Assembly: GCA_964247085.1 (NCBI GenBank)
Contig: CAXTSX010000006.1
Location: 1 to 64,000, forward strand
Reading direction: 5' to 3'
DNA: 64,000 nucleotides
DNA from: JAAFHZ01 sp964247085
GTDB taxonomy: Bacteria > Cyanobacteriota > Cyanobacteriia > Cyanobacteriales > Chamaesiphonaceae
Below the pieces are notes generated by a model. The model searched no databases and was not told the origin of the DNA. It saw only the letters and a program-made list of their open reading frames with translations. This document shows, one piece after another, positions 14,453-24,613 of this stretch. Positions within the stretch are counted from its first letter, which is position 1. Every line of letters starts with the position of its first letter. The position numbers were made by a program, and so were the translations under genes.

Positions 14453-16636
14453 GTCTCACCGATCATCTCGATCGGACTTATTGGAAACTTGAGGCAATTT
14501 CCGATCGCCGGATTGGTAAAATTGTCTCACCGATCATCTCGATCGGACTTATTGGAAACAACTGATTAATTAAGTCAACTAGCCTAGCTCCCCAGTCTCA
14601 CCGATCATCTCGATCGGACTTATTGGAAACCCGTTAGGCAGATAAGCACCTAGGTAGGGGATATCGTCTCACCGATCATCTCGATCGGACTTATTGGAAA
14701 CGCTTACTTTCGCCGCCGCTAGCGATCGATACTACGGTCTCACCGATCATCTCGATCGGACTTATTGGAAACATAGCACGGGAAACTTCCGAAAGTACTG
14801 GTGCTGCCGAGCGTTTCTGGTCTCACCGATCATCTCGATCGGACTTATTGGAAACCCTTGCAAGTACCCTGCTGAAAGGAGTAGAGAATTCGGTCTCACC
14901 GATCATCTCGATCGGACTTATTGGAAACCAGCGCGTCATAGCTAAGTCCGTCACGCTCGAGGGTCTCACCGATCATCTCGATCGGACTTATTGGAAACCG
15001 GTTCGACACATCAGCCCTTGATGATTGAGTTGTTGGTGTCTCACCGATCATCTCGATCGGACTTATTGGAAACCGTTCCGATTCAGTTGAATGTTAACGG
15101 AGCGGTGAGTCTCACCGATCATCTCGATCGGACTTATTGGAAACCTAACCGAAAGCTTGCAGAAACGCTGTGATATTTCGTCTCACCGATCATCTCGATC
15201 GGACTTATTGGAAACGCAATTGGCTCCGGCTCGTGCTCAATGCAATCAAGTCTCACCGATCATCTCGATCGGACTTATTGGAAACAGCAATAGTGGCACA
15301 GCTCTAACTGCGTTTAATGTCTCACCGATCATCTCGATCGGACTTATTGGAAACAATATACACTCGACTCGCAGCTGGGGGGATGGACGTCTCACCGATC
15401 ATCTCGATCGGACTTATTGGAAACCATACGGGCTTACGTCCGGGGGGCTGCGGCCGACAGGTCTCACCGATCATCTCGATCGGACTTATTGGAAACCATT
15501 CTAACGTCTTTCCAATCGATGAAAACATTTTGTCTCACCGATCATCTCGATCGGACTTATTGGAAACCCATCTAATCCACCCCCAATATTGATATCATTT
15601 ATGTCTCACCGATCATCTCGATCGGACTTATTGGAAACCAATCAGCACTGTTTTCCCTCAAGGTCTAATAGTCTCACCGATCATCTCGATCGGACTTATT
15701 GGAAACAAGGGCGCTTCAATCTTTTTGGCGCAACCACCAGTGTCTCACCGATCATCTCGATCGGACTTATTGGAAACCTGGCGTTGTCAATCCACTCTAG
15801 CAGCATCTCCTGCGGTCGTCTCACCGATCATCTCGATCGGACTTATTGGAAACAATACAGGTAACACGGTGCAAGATAGCGCAGGCAATGTCTCACCGAT
15901 CATCTCGATCGGACTTATTGGAAACAATCTATTACCTTGCCCTCACCCCGCTTGGTTAGTCTCACCGATCATCTCGATCGGACTTATTGGAAACTTTGCA
16001 GTCTGTTGCTTGTGAGCCTGTCGATGATTTGTCTTACCGATCATCTCGATCGGACTTATTGGAAACCTAGCGGCAAACACAGAGTATTGCTTGAGGATAG
16101 TGTCTTACCGATCATCTCGATCGGACTTATTGGAAACCCAGTTTTCTCATGTGTTTTGATCACGTCCGAAATTGTCTTACCGATCATCTCGATCGGACTT
16201 ATTGGAAACAACGCTGCTGGTAAGGTTGCCCGATGCGACCAAAGTCTCACCGATCATCTCGATCGGACTTATTGGAAAACCAGAACCAAGTTACATTGTC
16301 TTTAGCTAGTTGGAGTCTCACCGATCATCTCGATCGGACTTATTGGAAACATCTGGGTGTTGGCGATATAAGGCGGTTGAACATACAGTCTCACCGATCA
16401 TCTCGATCGGACTTATTGGAAACTTGCAGCAACTCTCAGCGCCTGGTCTTTCGGCAGCAGTCTAACCGATCATCTCGATCGGACTTATTGGAAACACTTT
16501 GGCTGTACATCTCTGCAACCAGCTTAGAGTCTCACCGATCATCTCGATCGGACTTATTGGAAACGTGGGGGTTTTGTTTGGGAGATTGGAAGCAGGGATT
16601 GTCTCACCGATCATCTCGATCGGACTTATTAGAAAC
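14453..16636 (+). CRISPR. CRISPR array, 31 repeats of 36 nt and 30 spacers
   Basis: The repeat begins GTCTCACCGATCATCTCG and ends ATCGGACTTATTGGAAAC. It contains the palindrome CCGATC-ATCTC-GATCGG, able to form a 6-bp stem with a 5-nt loop. The last eight bases, TTGGAAAC, give the expected 5' crRNA tag for plus-strand transcription. Spacers are 32-47 nt, mostly 33-37; the longest is 14773-14819. Repeats 23-25 (16031, 16102, 16174) share GTCTTACC, repeat 29 (16460) has GTCTAACC, repeat 26 (16244) ends GGAAAA with a C following, and the last repeat (16601) ends TTAGAAAC. The degenerate end places the old end at 16636 and the leader at 14262-14452. No cas6, cas1 or cas2 is present. Confidence 0.98.
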
Positions 16637-16942
16637 GTGCCTGCATAGTAGTTACCTATTTCTTTTCACAGCGCTACTTGAGGTACGGAACTTACTCATC
16701 GTGCAAGAAAAAATGGAGCAAGTGAAAATTTGCTCTAAAATCACTCAATACCTAGCACCCGCCTTAACTTTCTAGTTGCTGACTGGTGCTTCTTTTTGGG
16801 CATTTGTACCAAATTCTGTAATTTCCATTAAACACCTGGAAGTATTTCAACGCCATCTAGCCCCAGCAAAGCCCAATTTGGCTGAAGCTCCTTCACAGAC
16901 AGCCAACCAGTTGTCACTGACAGCCCAGATCTCTCAACTATT
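16637..16942. other. Intergenic stretch between array and gst, no gene recognised
   Basis: These 306 bases hold no recognisable gene. Short open frames exist on both strands (for example a minus-strand run reading KELQPNWALLGLDGVEI near 16850-16890), but none has a family match I know or a clear start. The right part abuts the 158-bp direct repeat that starts at 16958. Confidence 0.4.
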
Positions 16943-18160
16943 TCAGTATCGATTATCATTTCTCGCAAAGCTAGCCGGATCCTGATCTCGCCGATGTTTG
17001 ATTGGTAGTGGTGGACTCTGCCGATCGCCTGCCAATGTTGCGGTCTTTTCCAAGGCTGTTCGTAGTCTTTTGGCCGCATAAATAGACATATCACGAGGCA
17101 CACTGATGCGATCGCGTAAATAACGTAAAGCTAGATCCGATGATGGCGGCGGTGGACAGATTTCACCAGTCATCATGTTAGTTAAAGCACAACGCAGTGC
17201 CTCATCAAACAACTGATCTTCAGCCGGATTAACCTTGATAATGTTGTCACGATGCTTAATCACTCGTTGGAGCGCTTCAGCCTGAGAGTGAGCCGGTTCC
17301 GGATAAGTGACATCTGGTAGTCCATCCCAAGGTCCATAATTCACTTTGGTCTTGTTCTGGATCATCTGCGGTTCGCCATTTTCCCAGCAACCACCCATCT
17401 GGGGCGGTAAGTCATGGACATGGGTATGAAAATCACTCTGAGTTCCACGATAGGTCGATCGGCTCTCCATGGCGTCGAACCACTGTTTCAGATATGGATT
17501 CTCCTCGCGCAAAGAGTAGCCTTTGTAGTAATAAAGACTAGCATTCATTCGTTCCACATAGGGTGTGAAAATCACGTCGGCAGTACTGAATTCATCCAAA
17601 AAATAAGAGCCAGCTGTGAGGCTAAGGGCTTCTTCGACCATTGTCACTACGTCGGTGAATTGGTGGCGATTGCGTTGTTCTTCGCTAGCTGAATTAGCCG
17701 GACGACATAGCCAATTACACCAAGCTCTGAATAATAGTCTCTCCAATCGCCGGAGAGTAAGGACTGTGGGATCAGACATCCCCAGCTCTAAGACTCCAAA
17801 GACCTGTTCGAGGGCAATTAAAATGTCGTCACTTTCGGTGATGATCCGGCCATCCAACTCTACTGCCGGGAGCATTCCCGATCGCACTTTCTGTTGATAC
17901 CAGCTCTCTTTTTCCCCATAACAAAACATCGTTACTTTTTCGATGCGGTAGGGAATCTGTTTTTCTTCCAACCACAGCCAAATTTTCTGGCAATAGGGGC
18001 ACCAAGCATGGTTGTCTCGATAGAGCGTCACTCGCACATCTGCCTCAGTGCCACCAAATAAGCGCAGACGGGCTTGGGAGTTTGTGACACCATTGACGGT
18101 ATCCATGGAAAAATCAGTGAGGGCGGCTAGTTCAGACCAGCTGTAGGGGGCGATCGACAT
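16943..18160 (-). CDS. Glutathione S-transferase family protein
   Basis: This 405-residue protein has a thioredoxin-like domain with CPYC at residues 54-57 (HAWCPYCQKIW), then SGMLPAVELDGRIITESDDI (the GSH-binding Pro and E-S-D motif). A GST helical domain follows with ERMNASLYYYKGYS and PYLKQWFDAME. The tail of about 150 residues is longer than usual and ends PASFARNDNRY. A second copy of its last about 53 codons lies at 4935-5095, on the other side of the CRISPR island. The two ends differ in their last residues: this copy continues four codons past the FARN end of the other. The terminal exchange suggests island integration into the gene's 3' end. Confidence 0.85.
   Translation of the reverse strand: MSIAPYSWSELAALTDFSMDTVNGVTNSQARLRLFGGTEADVRVTLYRDNHAWCPYCQKIWLWLEEKQIPYRIEKVTMFCYGEKESWYQQKVRSGMLPAVELDGRIITESDDILIALEQVFGVLELGMSDPTVLTLRRLERLLFRAWCNWLCRPANSASEEQRNRHQFTDVVTMVEEALSLTAGSYFLDEFSTADVIFTPYVERMNASLYYYKGYSLREENPYLKQWFDAMESRSTYRGTQSDFHTHVHDLPPQMGGCWENGEPQMIQNKTKVNYGPWDGLPDVTYPEPAHSQAEALQRVIKHRDNIIKVNPAEDQLFDEALRCALTNMMTGEICPPPPSSDLALRYLRDRISVPRDMSIYAAKRLRTALEKTATLAGDRQSPPLPIKHRRDQDPASFARNDNRY
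16958..17115. repeat. Right copy of the 158-bp direct repeat flanking the CRISPR island
   Basis: This segment matches 4938-5095 without gaps at about 88% identity (around 19 mismatches by eye). Both copies are in the same orientation and bracket about 11.9 kb containing the IS remnant, NYN pseudogene, cmr operon, CARF genes and array. Homology ends sharply at both edges. Confidence 0.8.
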
Positions 18161-18210
18161 ATCAAAATCAGCGCTTGCAACTCTGTCAGTCTAACAGATT
18201 TCAGCAAATA

Positions 18211-19158
18211 CTAAGGAATCGCTACCTCTTGCAATAGGCGATCAACAATTTGGCTACTGCGCGTACTGCCGCTGGTCACAATCCGATGGGTGAGTACATA
18301 GGGAGCTAAGAATTTCACATCATCAGGGATAGTGTAGTCACGACCTTTAATTAAAGCGCGAGCTTGGGCGGCTTGGTAAAGAGCGATCGTACCGCGCGGA
18401 CTTACTCCTAACGAAACATCACTATGTTGACGAGTGGCTTGCACCAAATTCACCATGTATTGTTGGACAGAAGATTCTATATACACCGCCCGACATTGCT
18501 GAGTTAGTGCGGTGAGTTGCTCTAGCGTTAGACAAGTGTTGGATTGTTGGCCAGCTTCTCGGGTGGCAATTCCTTGCAGCATCCGCAATTCTTCATCGGC
18601 GGTGGGATAGCCTAAACTCAAACAGACCATAAACCTGTCCATTTGGGCTTCTGGGAGTGGGAAGGTGCCCTGGTATTCCACGGGATTCTGGGTGGCGATT
18701 ACAAAAAATGGTCGATCGACTGGTCTAGTTTGGCCATCGATCGTCACCTGTTGCTCGGCCATTACTTCCAGCAATGCAGACTGGGTGCGGGGGGTGGCGC
18801 GGTTGATTTCGTCGGCTAGTAAAATATTAGTGAAAATTGGACCGGCCAAAAATTCAAATTCACGGCTGCTGGGATTCCAGATATTAGTGCCAGTCAGATC
18901 GGTGGGCAGCAAATCTGGGGTGCATTGAATCCGCTGATACCGACCATCGATCGCCTTTGCTAAGGACTTGGCCAAGACGGTTTTTCCTACTCCGGGCACG
19001 TCTTCAAGTAATACATGACCACCGGCTAAAAAAGCTGTTAATAATAGCTCGATCGGCTTTTCTTTGCCGACAATCGTTTGACCCAAATGAGCTTGGAGCT
19101 GTTGAATCAATTTGACTGGTGTTGGGGTGGCTGGCGGCGCGATAGACGGAGTGGGCAT
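18211..19158 (-). CDS. MoxR-family AAA+ ATPase
   Basis: This 315-residue chaperone-type ATPase has Walker A in EDVPGVGKTVLAKSLAK, Walker B in ILLADEINR, sensor 1 in FFVIATQNP and the MoxR segment TFPLPEAQMDRFM. MoxR proteins remodel protein complexes, often with VWA-domain partners; none is adjacent here. The start is placed at ATG 19158, just after the ribF stop (19182). An upstream GTG at 19227 would overlap ribF by 46 nt. It probably shares a transcript with ribF. Confidence 0.88.
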   Translation of the reverse strand: MPTPSIAPPATPTPVKLIQQLQAHLGQTIVGKEKPIELLLTAFLAGGHVLLEDVPGVGKTVLAKSLAKAIDGRYQRIQCTPDLLPTDLTGTNIWNPSSREFEFLAGPIFTNILLADEINRATPRTQSALLEVMAEQQVTIDGQTRPVDRPFFVIATQNPVEYQGTFPLPEAQMDRFMVCLSLGYPTADEELRMLQGIATREAGQQSNTCLTLEQLTALTQQCRAVYIESSVQQYMVNLVQATRQHSDVSLGVSPRGTIALYQAAQARALIKGRDYTIPDDVKFLAPYVLTHRIVTSGSTRSSQIVDRLLQEVAIP

Positions 19159-19181
19159 GACGATCTGGGGGAACAATATCC

Positions 19182-20105
19182 CTAAGTTTTCCCCATTTCT
19201 TGGTAAAAACTGTGGGCTGCTGTGCAATCAGCCTGAATTTGCGCTGTCAACTCATTTAATCCGGCAAACTTTTGCTCTGATCGCAGGAATCGATCTAAGT
19301 GAATAGTGATTTGCTGATCATAAAGATCCCCCGACCAGTTTAGTAAATGCACCTCGACGCTAACACTTTGACCGTTGACAGTGGGACGCTTGCCAATGTT
19401 CATCACAGCGGGTAATTGTTGGTGTTGCTCGGTATCGACGCGCACACAATAAACGCCCAAGTGCGGTAGAAATTTCTCTGGGGGATATGCGATGTTGGCA
19501 GTGGGGAAACCCAAGGTGCGGCCTAATTGCTGACCAGCTACTACTCGACCAGATAAACTATAACTTCGGCCTAACAGCCGACTAGCTTCTGATAAGTCTT
19601 TGTTGAGTAATGCTGACCGAATCCGCGAGCTACCAATCCGGGCATTCTGATCGATCGCGAGTTCCACAATATTTGTTTCAATGCCGTAGTTAGCCGCCAG
19701 GCTTTTCAGTAAAGGGGCATTTCCTTGGCGTTGATAACCAAAATGGAAGTCCGCTCCGATCGTAATGTGGCGGGCGGCCAGCTGTTGATGCAAGATTTTC
19801 TCGACAAATTCTGGGGGAGTCAAGTTGGCTAATGTTTGGTTAAAGTTCAGCAGCACTAGCTGTTCAATTCCTAGCTCTCCTAAGACCTGCGCTTTCTCGG
19901 CCACCGTGGTCAGAAACTGGCGGGGCTGACCCGAAAAAAATTCCTGAGGATGGGGATGAAAACTAACAATCGTAGGACTCAGTCCGGCAGCTGCCTGCAA
20001 GACCAAGCGAATGACCTGTTGATGACCGCAATGCACCCCATCAAAGTTACCAAGGGCAATGGCCGTGGGCTTTGAAACAGTTGCCAACGTTGAATGAATC
20101 TGCAC
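19182..20105 (-). CDS. ribF: Bifunctional riboflavin kinase / FAD synthetase
   Basis: RibF converts riboflavin to FMN and then FAD. The 307-residue protein has the nucleotidyltransferase domain with LGNFDGVHCGHQ and SFHPHP, ADFHFGYQRQG and IGSSRIRSAL. The flavokinase domain follows, with GRTLGFPTANI, MNIGKRPT and EVHLLNWSGDLYD. Start is GTG at 20105. The length is normal. moxR begins 23 nt past its stop. Confidence 0.93.
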   Translation of the reverse strand: MQIHSTLATVSKPTAIALGNFDGVHCGHQQVIRLVLQAAAGLSPTIVSFHPHPQEFFSGQPRQFLTTVAEKAQVLGELGIEQLVLLNFNQTLANLTPPEFVEKILHQQLAARHITIGADFHFGYQRQGNAPLLKSLAANYGIETNIVELAIDQNARIGSSRIRSALLNKDLSEASRLLGRSYSLSGRVVAGQQLGRTLGFPTANIAYPPEKFLPHLGVYCVRVDTEQHQQLPAVMNIGKRPTVNGQSVSVEVHLLNWSGDLYDQQITIHLDRFLRSEQKFAGLNELTAQIQADCTAAHSFYQEMGKT

Positions 20106-20325
20106 GCTGGTAATTCCTTAATTAAATAAAACTGTTTTAATAAGACCGCCGGGTACACCCTAGTATGATACCGGATTTTGAGAATTCGATCCAATTTGTA
20201 CTCCAGGAAGTGCTGGTGACATCAGTTCAATTGCTGAACTTTAGAATTTTTTCCTGATGTCCATGGTTGGCAGCGAATACATATGTAACCTCTTCCTTCT
20301 GTCTTCATCGAGGACAATCTCAAAT

Positions 20326-23300
20326 ATGTTTGACAATCAAAATAGCGCCCAAAACGTTCTACTCGGTTCAGGCATTCAATTTTTTACCGGAGCTGTTTCT
20401 AACTATGATGGCGTAGACTATTACAAATTACAGGTAGATAGCCGTAGTAGTTTTAATTTGAGCTTGTCGGAAGTGCAGGGAGATGTCAATGTCTATTTAC
20501 TAGACGGTGCTGGTAAATCAATAAATTCATCAATTTTAACGGGTAGCCGCTCAGAGGCCATTAATACCACCCTGGATGCCGGGACTTATTTTGTTAAAGT
20601 CGATTTTGCTCAAGATCCCAAAAAAACCGCCAATCTGCCCTATCAGCTAGCGATCGCTAACAACCCAATCTTTAGCAATATTGATGACAAAAATCCTAAT
20701 GGTCAGAAGTTTTACACTGGGGATTTTAACGGTGATGGTATTCAGGATGTCTTTCGGCAAGAACGCGGCAATTTAGTCGATGGTAATAAAGATGCTGAAT
20801 TCTTACTAGGCAATGCCAATGGTGGATTTGATGCCCCAATCCAAGTAGCTAATTCTGATCTATTTCAAGGTAACAAAAACCGCTTAGTTTTTGGAGATTT
20901 TGATGGCGATCGGAAGACCGACATGATCCGTCAACAATACGGTGGCTGGTCTGGACAGAATGGTGCACAGTTTGTTTCGTTTCAAGATGGAAATTTTCAG
21001 CTAGTCCGCAACGTGGTGGATTCTACAGCGATGCGGGGAGATTTCACCAATCTGATCGTAGGGGATTTTAATGGTGATGGTCTGGATGATTTAATTCGGC
21101 AAGAAAAAGGTAAATGGGTTGATGGTAATCGGGATGTTGAACTATATATCTCTGATGGAGATTTGGGATGGGATCGCCAGACTGTTTTAAATAATACTCA
21201 AGCCTTAAATGGTAATAACGCCGTACTAGTGGCTGGTGATTTTGTTGCTGGGGCTGGCGAGGATCTCATGCTGATTGAGACGGCTAGTGGCTTAGTAGAT
21301 GGGGTTGATGATACTCAATACCTCTATTACAAAAATGGCAATATGGTAGCCGTGAACAGTTTTCCACAAGCTCCGGTCATCAATGGCTTGAAGTCTAGTT
21401 ATGATGCTAACTCTACCCTTACTTTGACTGATAGCTCTGTTTTTGATACTAATGGCTGGAAAGATATTGCTAAAGTAGATTTTTGGTTAACTGATGCTGA
21501 GGGTAAAAGAATTGAGTTGGATGATGTTAATAACTTTAGTACTAATGGCCAAAATTCTGCTAAATTCAAATACAGCACTAGTTTGAAGGGGATTGCTGTC
21601 GGAGAGTATAACTTTAATGCTATGGCTTACGATCAACTAGGAGCCACTAGTAAGCAGTTCTCGAAGGTCTTGAAAGTTGTAAATAATTCACCAGTGAATT
21701 TAACTCTAAATGGTGTGAAGTCCAGCTATGACTTGAACTCTACTCTGTCGATCGATAGCGGTTTGGTGACTGATAATAATGGCTGGCAAGATGTCAGTAA
21801 GGTGGACTTTTGGTTGACTGATGTCAAAGGAAAGCGCATTGAGTTGGATGACGTGAAAAGCTTTGCTACTAATGGCCAAAATGCAGCCAGCTNNNNNNNN
21901 NNNNNNNNNNNNNNNNNNNNNNNNNNNNNNNNNNNNNNNNNNNNNNNNNNNNNNNNNNNNNNNNNNNNNNNNNNNNNNNNNNNNNNNNNNNNTTAAAGTT
22001 GTAAACAATGCACCCCAAACCTTAGTAATTAACGGTGTGCAATCTAGCTATGACTTGAATTCGACCTTGTCGATCGATAGCGGTTTGGTAACCGATAATA
22101 ATGGCTGGCAAGACGTGAGTAAAGTGGACTTTTGGTTGACTGATGCCAAGGGGAAACGGATTGAGTTGGATGACGTGAAAAGCTTTGCTACTAATGGCCA
22201 AAATGCAGCCAGCTTTAAATATAGTACTGCTCTGAATGGAATTATTGGGGGTGATTACAAACTAAATGCTGTAGCTTATGATCAAGCTGGCGCAACCAGT
22301 AAGCAGTTTTCCAAAGGTTTTAAAGTTGTAAACAATGCACCCCAAACCTTAGTAATTAACGGTGTGCAATCTAGTTATGCTTTGAATTCGAGCTTGTCGA
22401 TCGATAGTGGCTTGGTGACCGATAACAATGGCTGGCAAGACGTGAGTAAAGTGGACTTTTGGTTGACTGATGTCAAAGGGAAAAGAGTTGAGTTAGACGA
22501 TGTGAAAAGCTTTGCTACTAATGGTCAAAATGTAGCTCAGTTTGAATATAGTACCAGCCTCCAGGGCATCGTTGCTGGTAACTATAAAATAAATGCTATT
22601 GCCTATGATAAAGCTGGAGCGATAAGTAATCAATTCAATCAATCTTTGGTGATAGCAGCCACTCCACCTGTCTCACCGGAACCTCCAGTGAAAGATTGGT
22701 TTTCTTTAAACTTGAAAGATTTAGACACTATTGATCTAGTCCGGACTTCAGCAAAAGATGGGAAACTGGATCGTAATGAAGTACTCGCCATTCTGAAGGG
22801 AATGGAGGATGGTGGTGTAGTTGATGGTTCTGAATTGTCTGATCTAAAAAGTTTGATAGCTACTAACGATCCTGCTCTCTTCACCATGTCAGACTCTGTG
22901 CGCTATTTGTCTGACAAAATTGCGATCGAATCTGTCTCTAACTCTACCACTGAGCAATTTGAGTATTCAATTGGCAAGTGGTTGAAAGGAACGATCGCTC
23001 CCACGGCTAAATTTAATGGGACAACTATCCAGTATGATCGAATTACCGGCAGCCTATTTGGTAAGAGTAATGAAGCCCGCATTGGCGATATCGATCAAGG
23101 GCAACTGGGCGATTGCGTATTACTATCCTCACTCGCCGCGACCTTTGCCCCTCAATCGAACGATGCTGGTAACAGTAATAGCAAAACCATTAATGACATG
23201 TTGATCGATAATGGGGACAATACTTACTCTGTTCGCTTCTTCAACCAAAATAATAAAGCTGAATGGGTAACGGTGGATAATCGATTAGCCAAAGAAGCTC

Positions 23301-23770
23301 CGGGCATGTTTAGAGCAAGTAAAAACGGTGGTTTGTGGGTGCCCATCATTGAGAAAGCCTACGCTCAATGGTTTGAATTCAATAGAGGATCTAGTACCAA
23401 GACTGGCTGGGAAATTATTGGTAATGGTGATTATTACAGCGTTGGTTTGCAGCGCATTACCGGTCGGACTAATCAATCCTATTGGAAAAATGATTCTAAC
23501 GACTATAGCTTTACCTTGATCAAAGATGCCTTAGCCAAAGGACAGGCCATAATGGCTGGTAATGCCCAAGATACTTCTAAATTTATCGATGGCCATGCTT
23601 ATAGTGTTACCAACGCTTACCTTGATAGCAATGGCAAAGAGCGGGTAGTTGTGCGCAATCCTTGGGGAATTGATAAAGACTATAGTAAGGCTGTAAATGG
23701 CGCTAACGACGGATTTATTGACTTGTCTTTTAGTGAATTTCGTAGCTTTGACGAAGTAAATATTGCTTAG
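20326..23770 (+). CDS. Multidomain calpain-like cysteine protease with PPC, FG-GAP and Ig-like repeats (spans assembly gap)
   Basis: Domains in order: a PPC-type beta domain (FTGAVSNYDGVDYYKLQV); three FG-GAP calcium-loop repeats (GDFNGDGIQD, GDFDGDRKTD, GDFNGDGLDD); four Ig-like repeats of 109 residues; EF-hand-like segments (AKDGKLDRNEV, DGGVVDGSEL); and a calpain catalytic domain. The catalytic Cys lies in DQGQLGDCVLLSSLA (codon 23114), His in DGHAYSVTNA (23594) and Asn in VVRNPWG (23657). Calpain-type proteases usually have Trp after that Cys; here it is Val. The 100-N gap breaks the frame only artificially. No signal peptide is seen, so export is probably non-classical or type I. The start is uncertain: ATG 20257 or ATG 20326 (GAGG upstream). 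Confidence 0.75.
21388..22640 (+). repeat. Four tandem 327-bp (109-residue) Ig-like repeats
   Basis: Equivalent positions occur at 21388, 21715, 22037 and 22364. Spacings are 327, 322 and 327, and the short interval is the one holding the N gap. Each unit carries SSYDLNSTLSIDSGLVTDNN and KVDFWLTDAKGKRIELDDV. Copies 2-4 are nearly identical, which explains why the assembler failed here. Confidence 0.9.
21893..21992. other. Assembly gap of 100 N
   Basis: Exactly 100 N, a standard placeholder for unknown length. The flanking repeat period predicts 105 missing bases (or 105 plus multiples of 327), and 105 also restores one continuous reading frame. Confidence 0.95.
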
Positions 23771-23820
23771 TAAGCTGATTTTTTCAGCCTTGAATATGAG
23801 TGTTGAATTGTCTTGATCTT

Positions 23821-23861
23821 GATTATCCTTGTGCCTGAATGTGCGGGGATAATCATTTTTC
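23821..23861 (+). terminator. Rho-independent-type terminator after the calpain gene
   Basis: GATTATCC (23821-23828) and GGATAATC (23847-23854) form a perfect 8-bp stem followed by ATTTTTC. It lies 50 nt after the stop of the calpain-like gene. The rest of 23771-24076 shows no convincing gene. Confidence 0.5.
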
Positions 23862-24076
23862 TTGTACTATTAATCATATCTATTCAGTTATCGAGGTGCC
23901 GCACTGTGATGTCAAACAGCAATTGTTGTAAAAGATTGTTTCTCTATTCTGCTCCAATTTTACTCACTGCTCAAGATAGACGTCCTGCGCCAAAAGTATG
24001 ATCGTTATATTCTTCGTAGTGCATTACTTCTTTATGCGAGATTTGAAAGTGTTCGGCCAACTTACCGGGGTGATAT

Positions 24077-24595
24077 CTATTCTGGAAATTGATTTTTCAG
24101 CTCTGCCAAGCTACCCCAGCGACCATCCAGTGAAACAGGCAGTGATTCTTTAGCTGCTGCTGTCTCGCCGGTCGCTAGACCAGGGCATTTTTTATCGCAT
24201 AGTTGCCGATGTGGAAAGGCCAGATACAACTGTTCATATAGCCATTCTTCTGGCGAAAAATGCCCATTGGGTGCTAGGGACTCTACCAACTCGTCAAAGT
24301 CTACCCGTAATTCGATCGGACCTTGATACTCTTCACCCGCTGCCGCATCTAGCCAGATGATTTCATTGGCGTTGAGTTTTAAACGTTGGTTGTACTGGTT
24401 TAAACATCGATCGCAAGTTAAGTTGATGATGGCATCAGCCGTTGCCGATACATTTAGAAATGTGCCTTGATGTTTAACTACTACCTCACCACGTACTGGA
24501 GTTAGAGTTACTAAATCCAATACAAATTGGTCTACCGGAATTTTGAGAGTGTGATCTTCACAGCGTAGCAAGTGAGGAATGAAAACTGTTTCCAT
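24077..24595 (-). CDS. DUF177 / YceD-family protein
   Basis: This 172-residue protein has the family's cysteine pattern TCDRCLNQY and LCDKKCPG and the acidic segment VDFDELVESLAPNGHFSPEEW. In plants and bacteria the family is needed for 23S rRNA maturation or accumulation; a role in ribosome assembly is inferred. It is the last gene of the rpmH-rnpA-PH-yidC-khpB block, all on the minus strand, 18 nt after khpB. Confidence 0.85.
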   Translation of the reverse strand: METVFIPHLLRCEDHTLKIPVDQFVLDLVTLTPVRGEVVVKHQGTFLNVSATADAIINLTCDRCLNQYNQRLKLNANEIIWLDAAAGEEYQGPIELRVDFDELVESLAPNGHFSPEEWLYEQLYLAFPHRQLCDKKCPGLATGETAAAKESLPVSLDGRWGSLAELKNQFPE

Positions 24596-24613
24596 GGAAT
24601 TAGCTACTTTAGG

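Noticed and set aside
14694..16775. Many open frames through the array encoding repeated SHRSSRSDLLET or LTDHLDRTYWK motifs
   Set aside because: They are translations of the CRISPR repeats in different frames; start sites and spacers are random relative to the frame.
21856..22010. Apparent frameshift in the calpain-like gene
   Set aside because: The phase change comes from the 100-N placeholder; the repeat period predicts 105 bases and a continuous frame.
23813..24001. A 62-codon frame downstream of the calpain gene
   Set aside because: It overlaps the probable terminator hairpin, has no family match and shows no ribosome-binding site.
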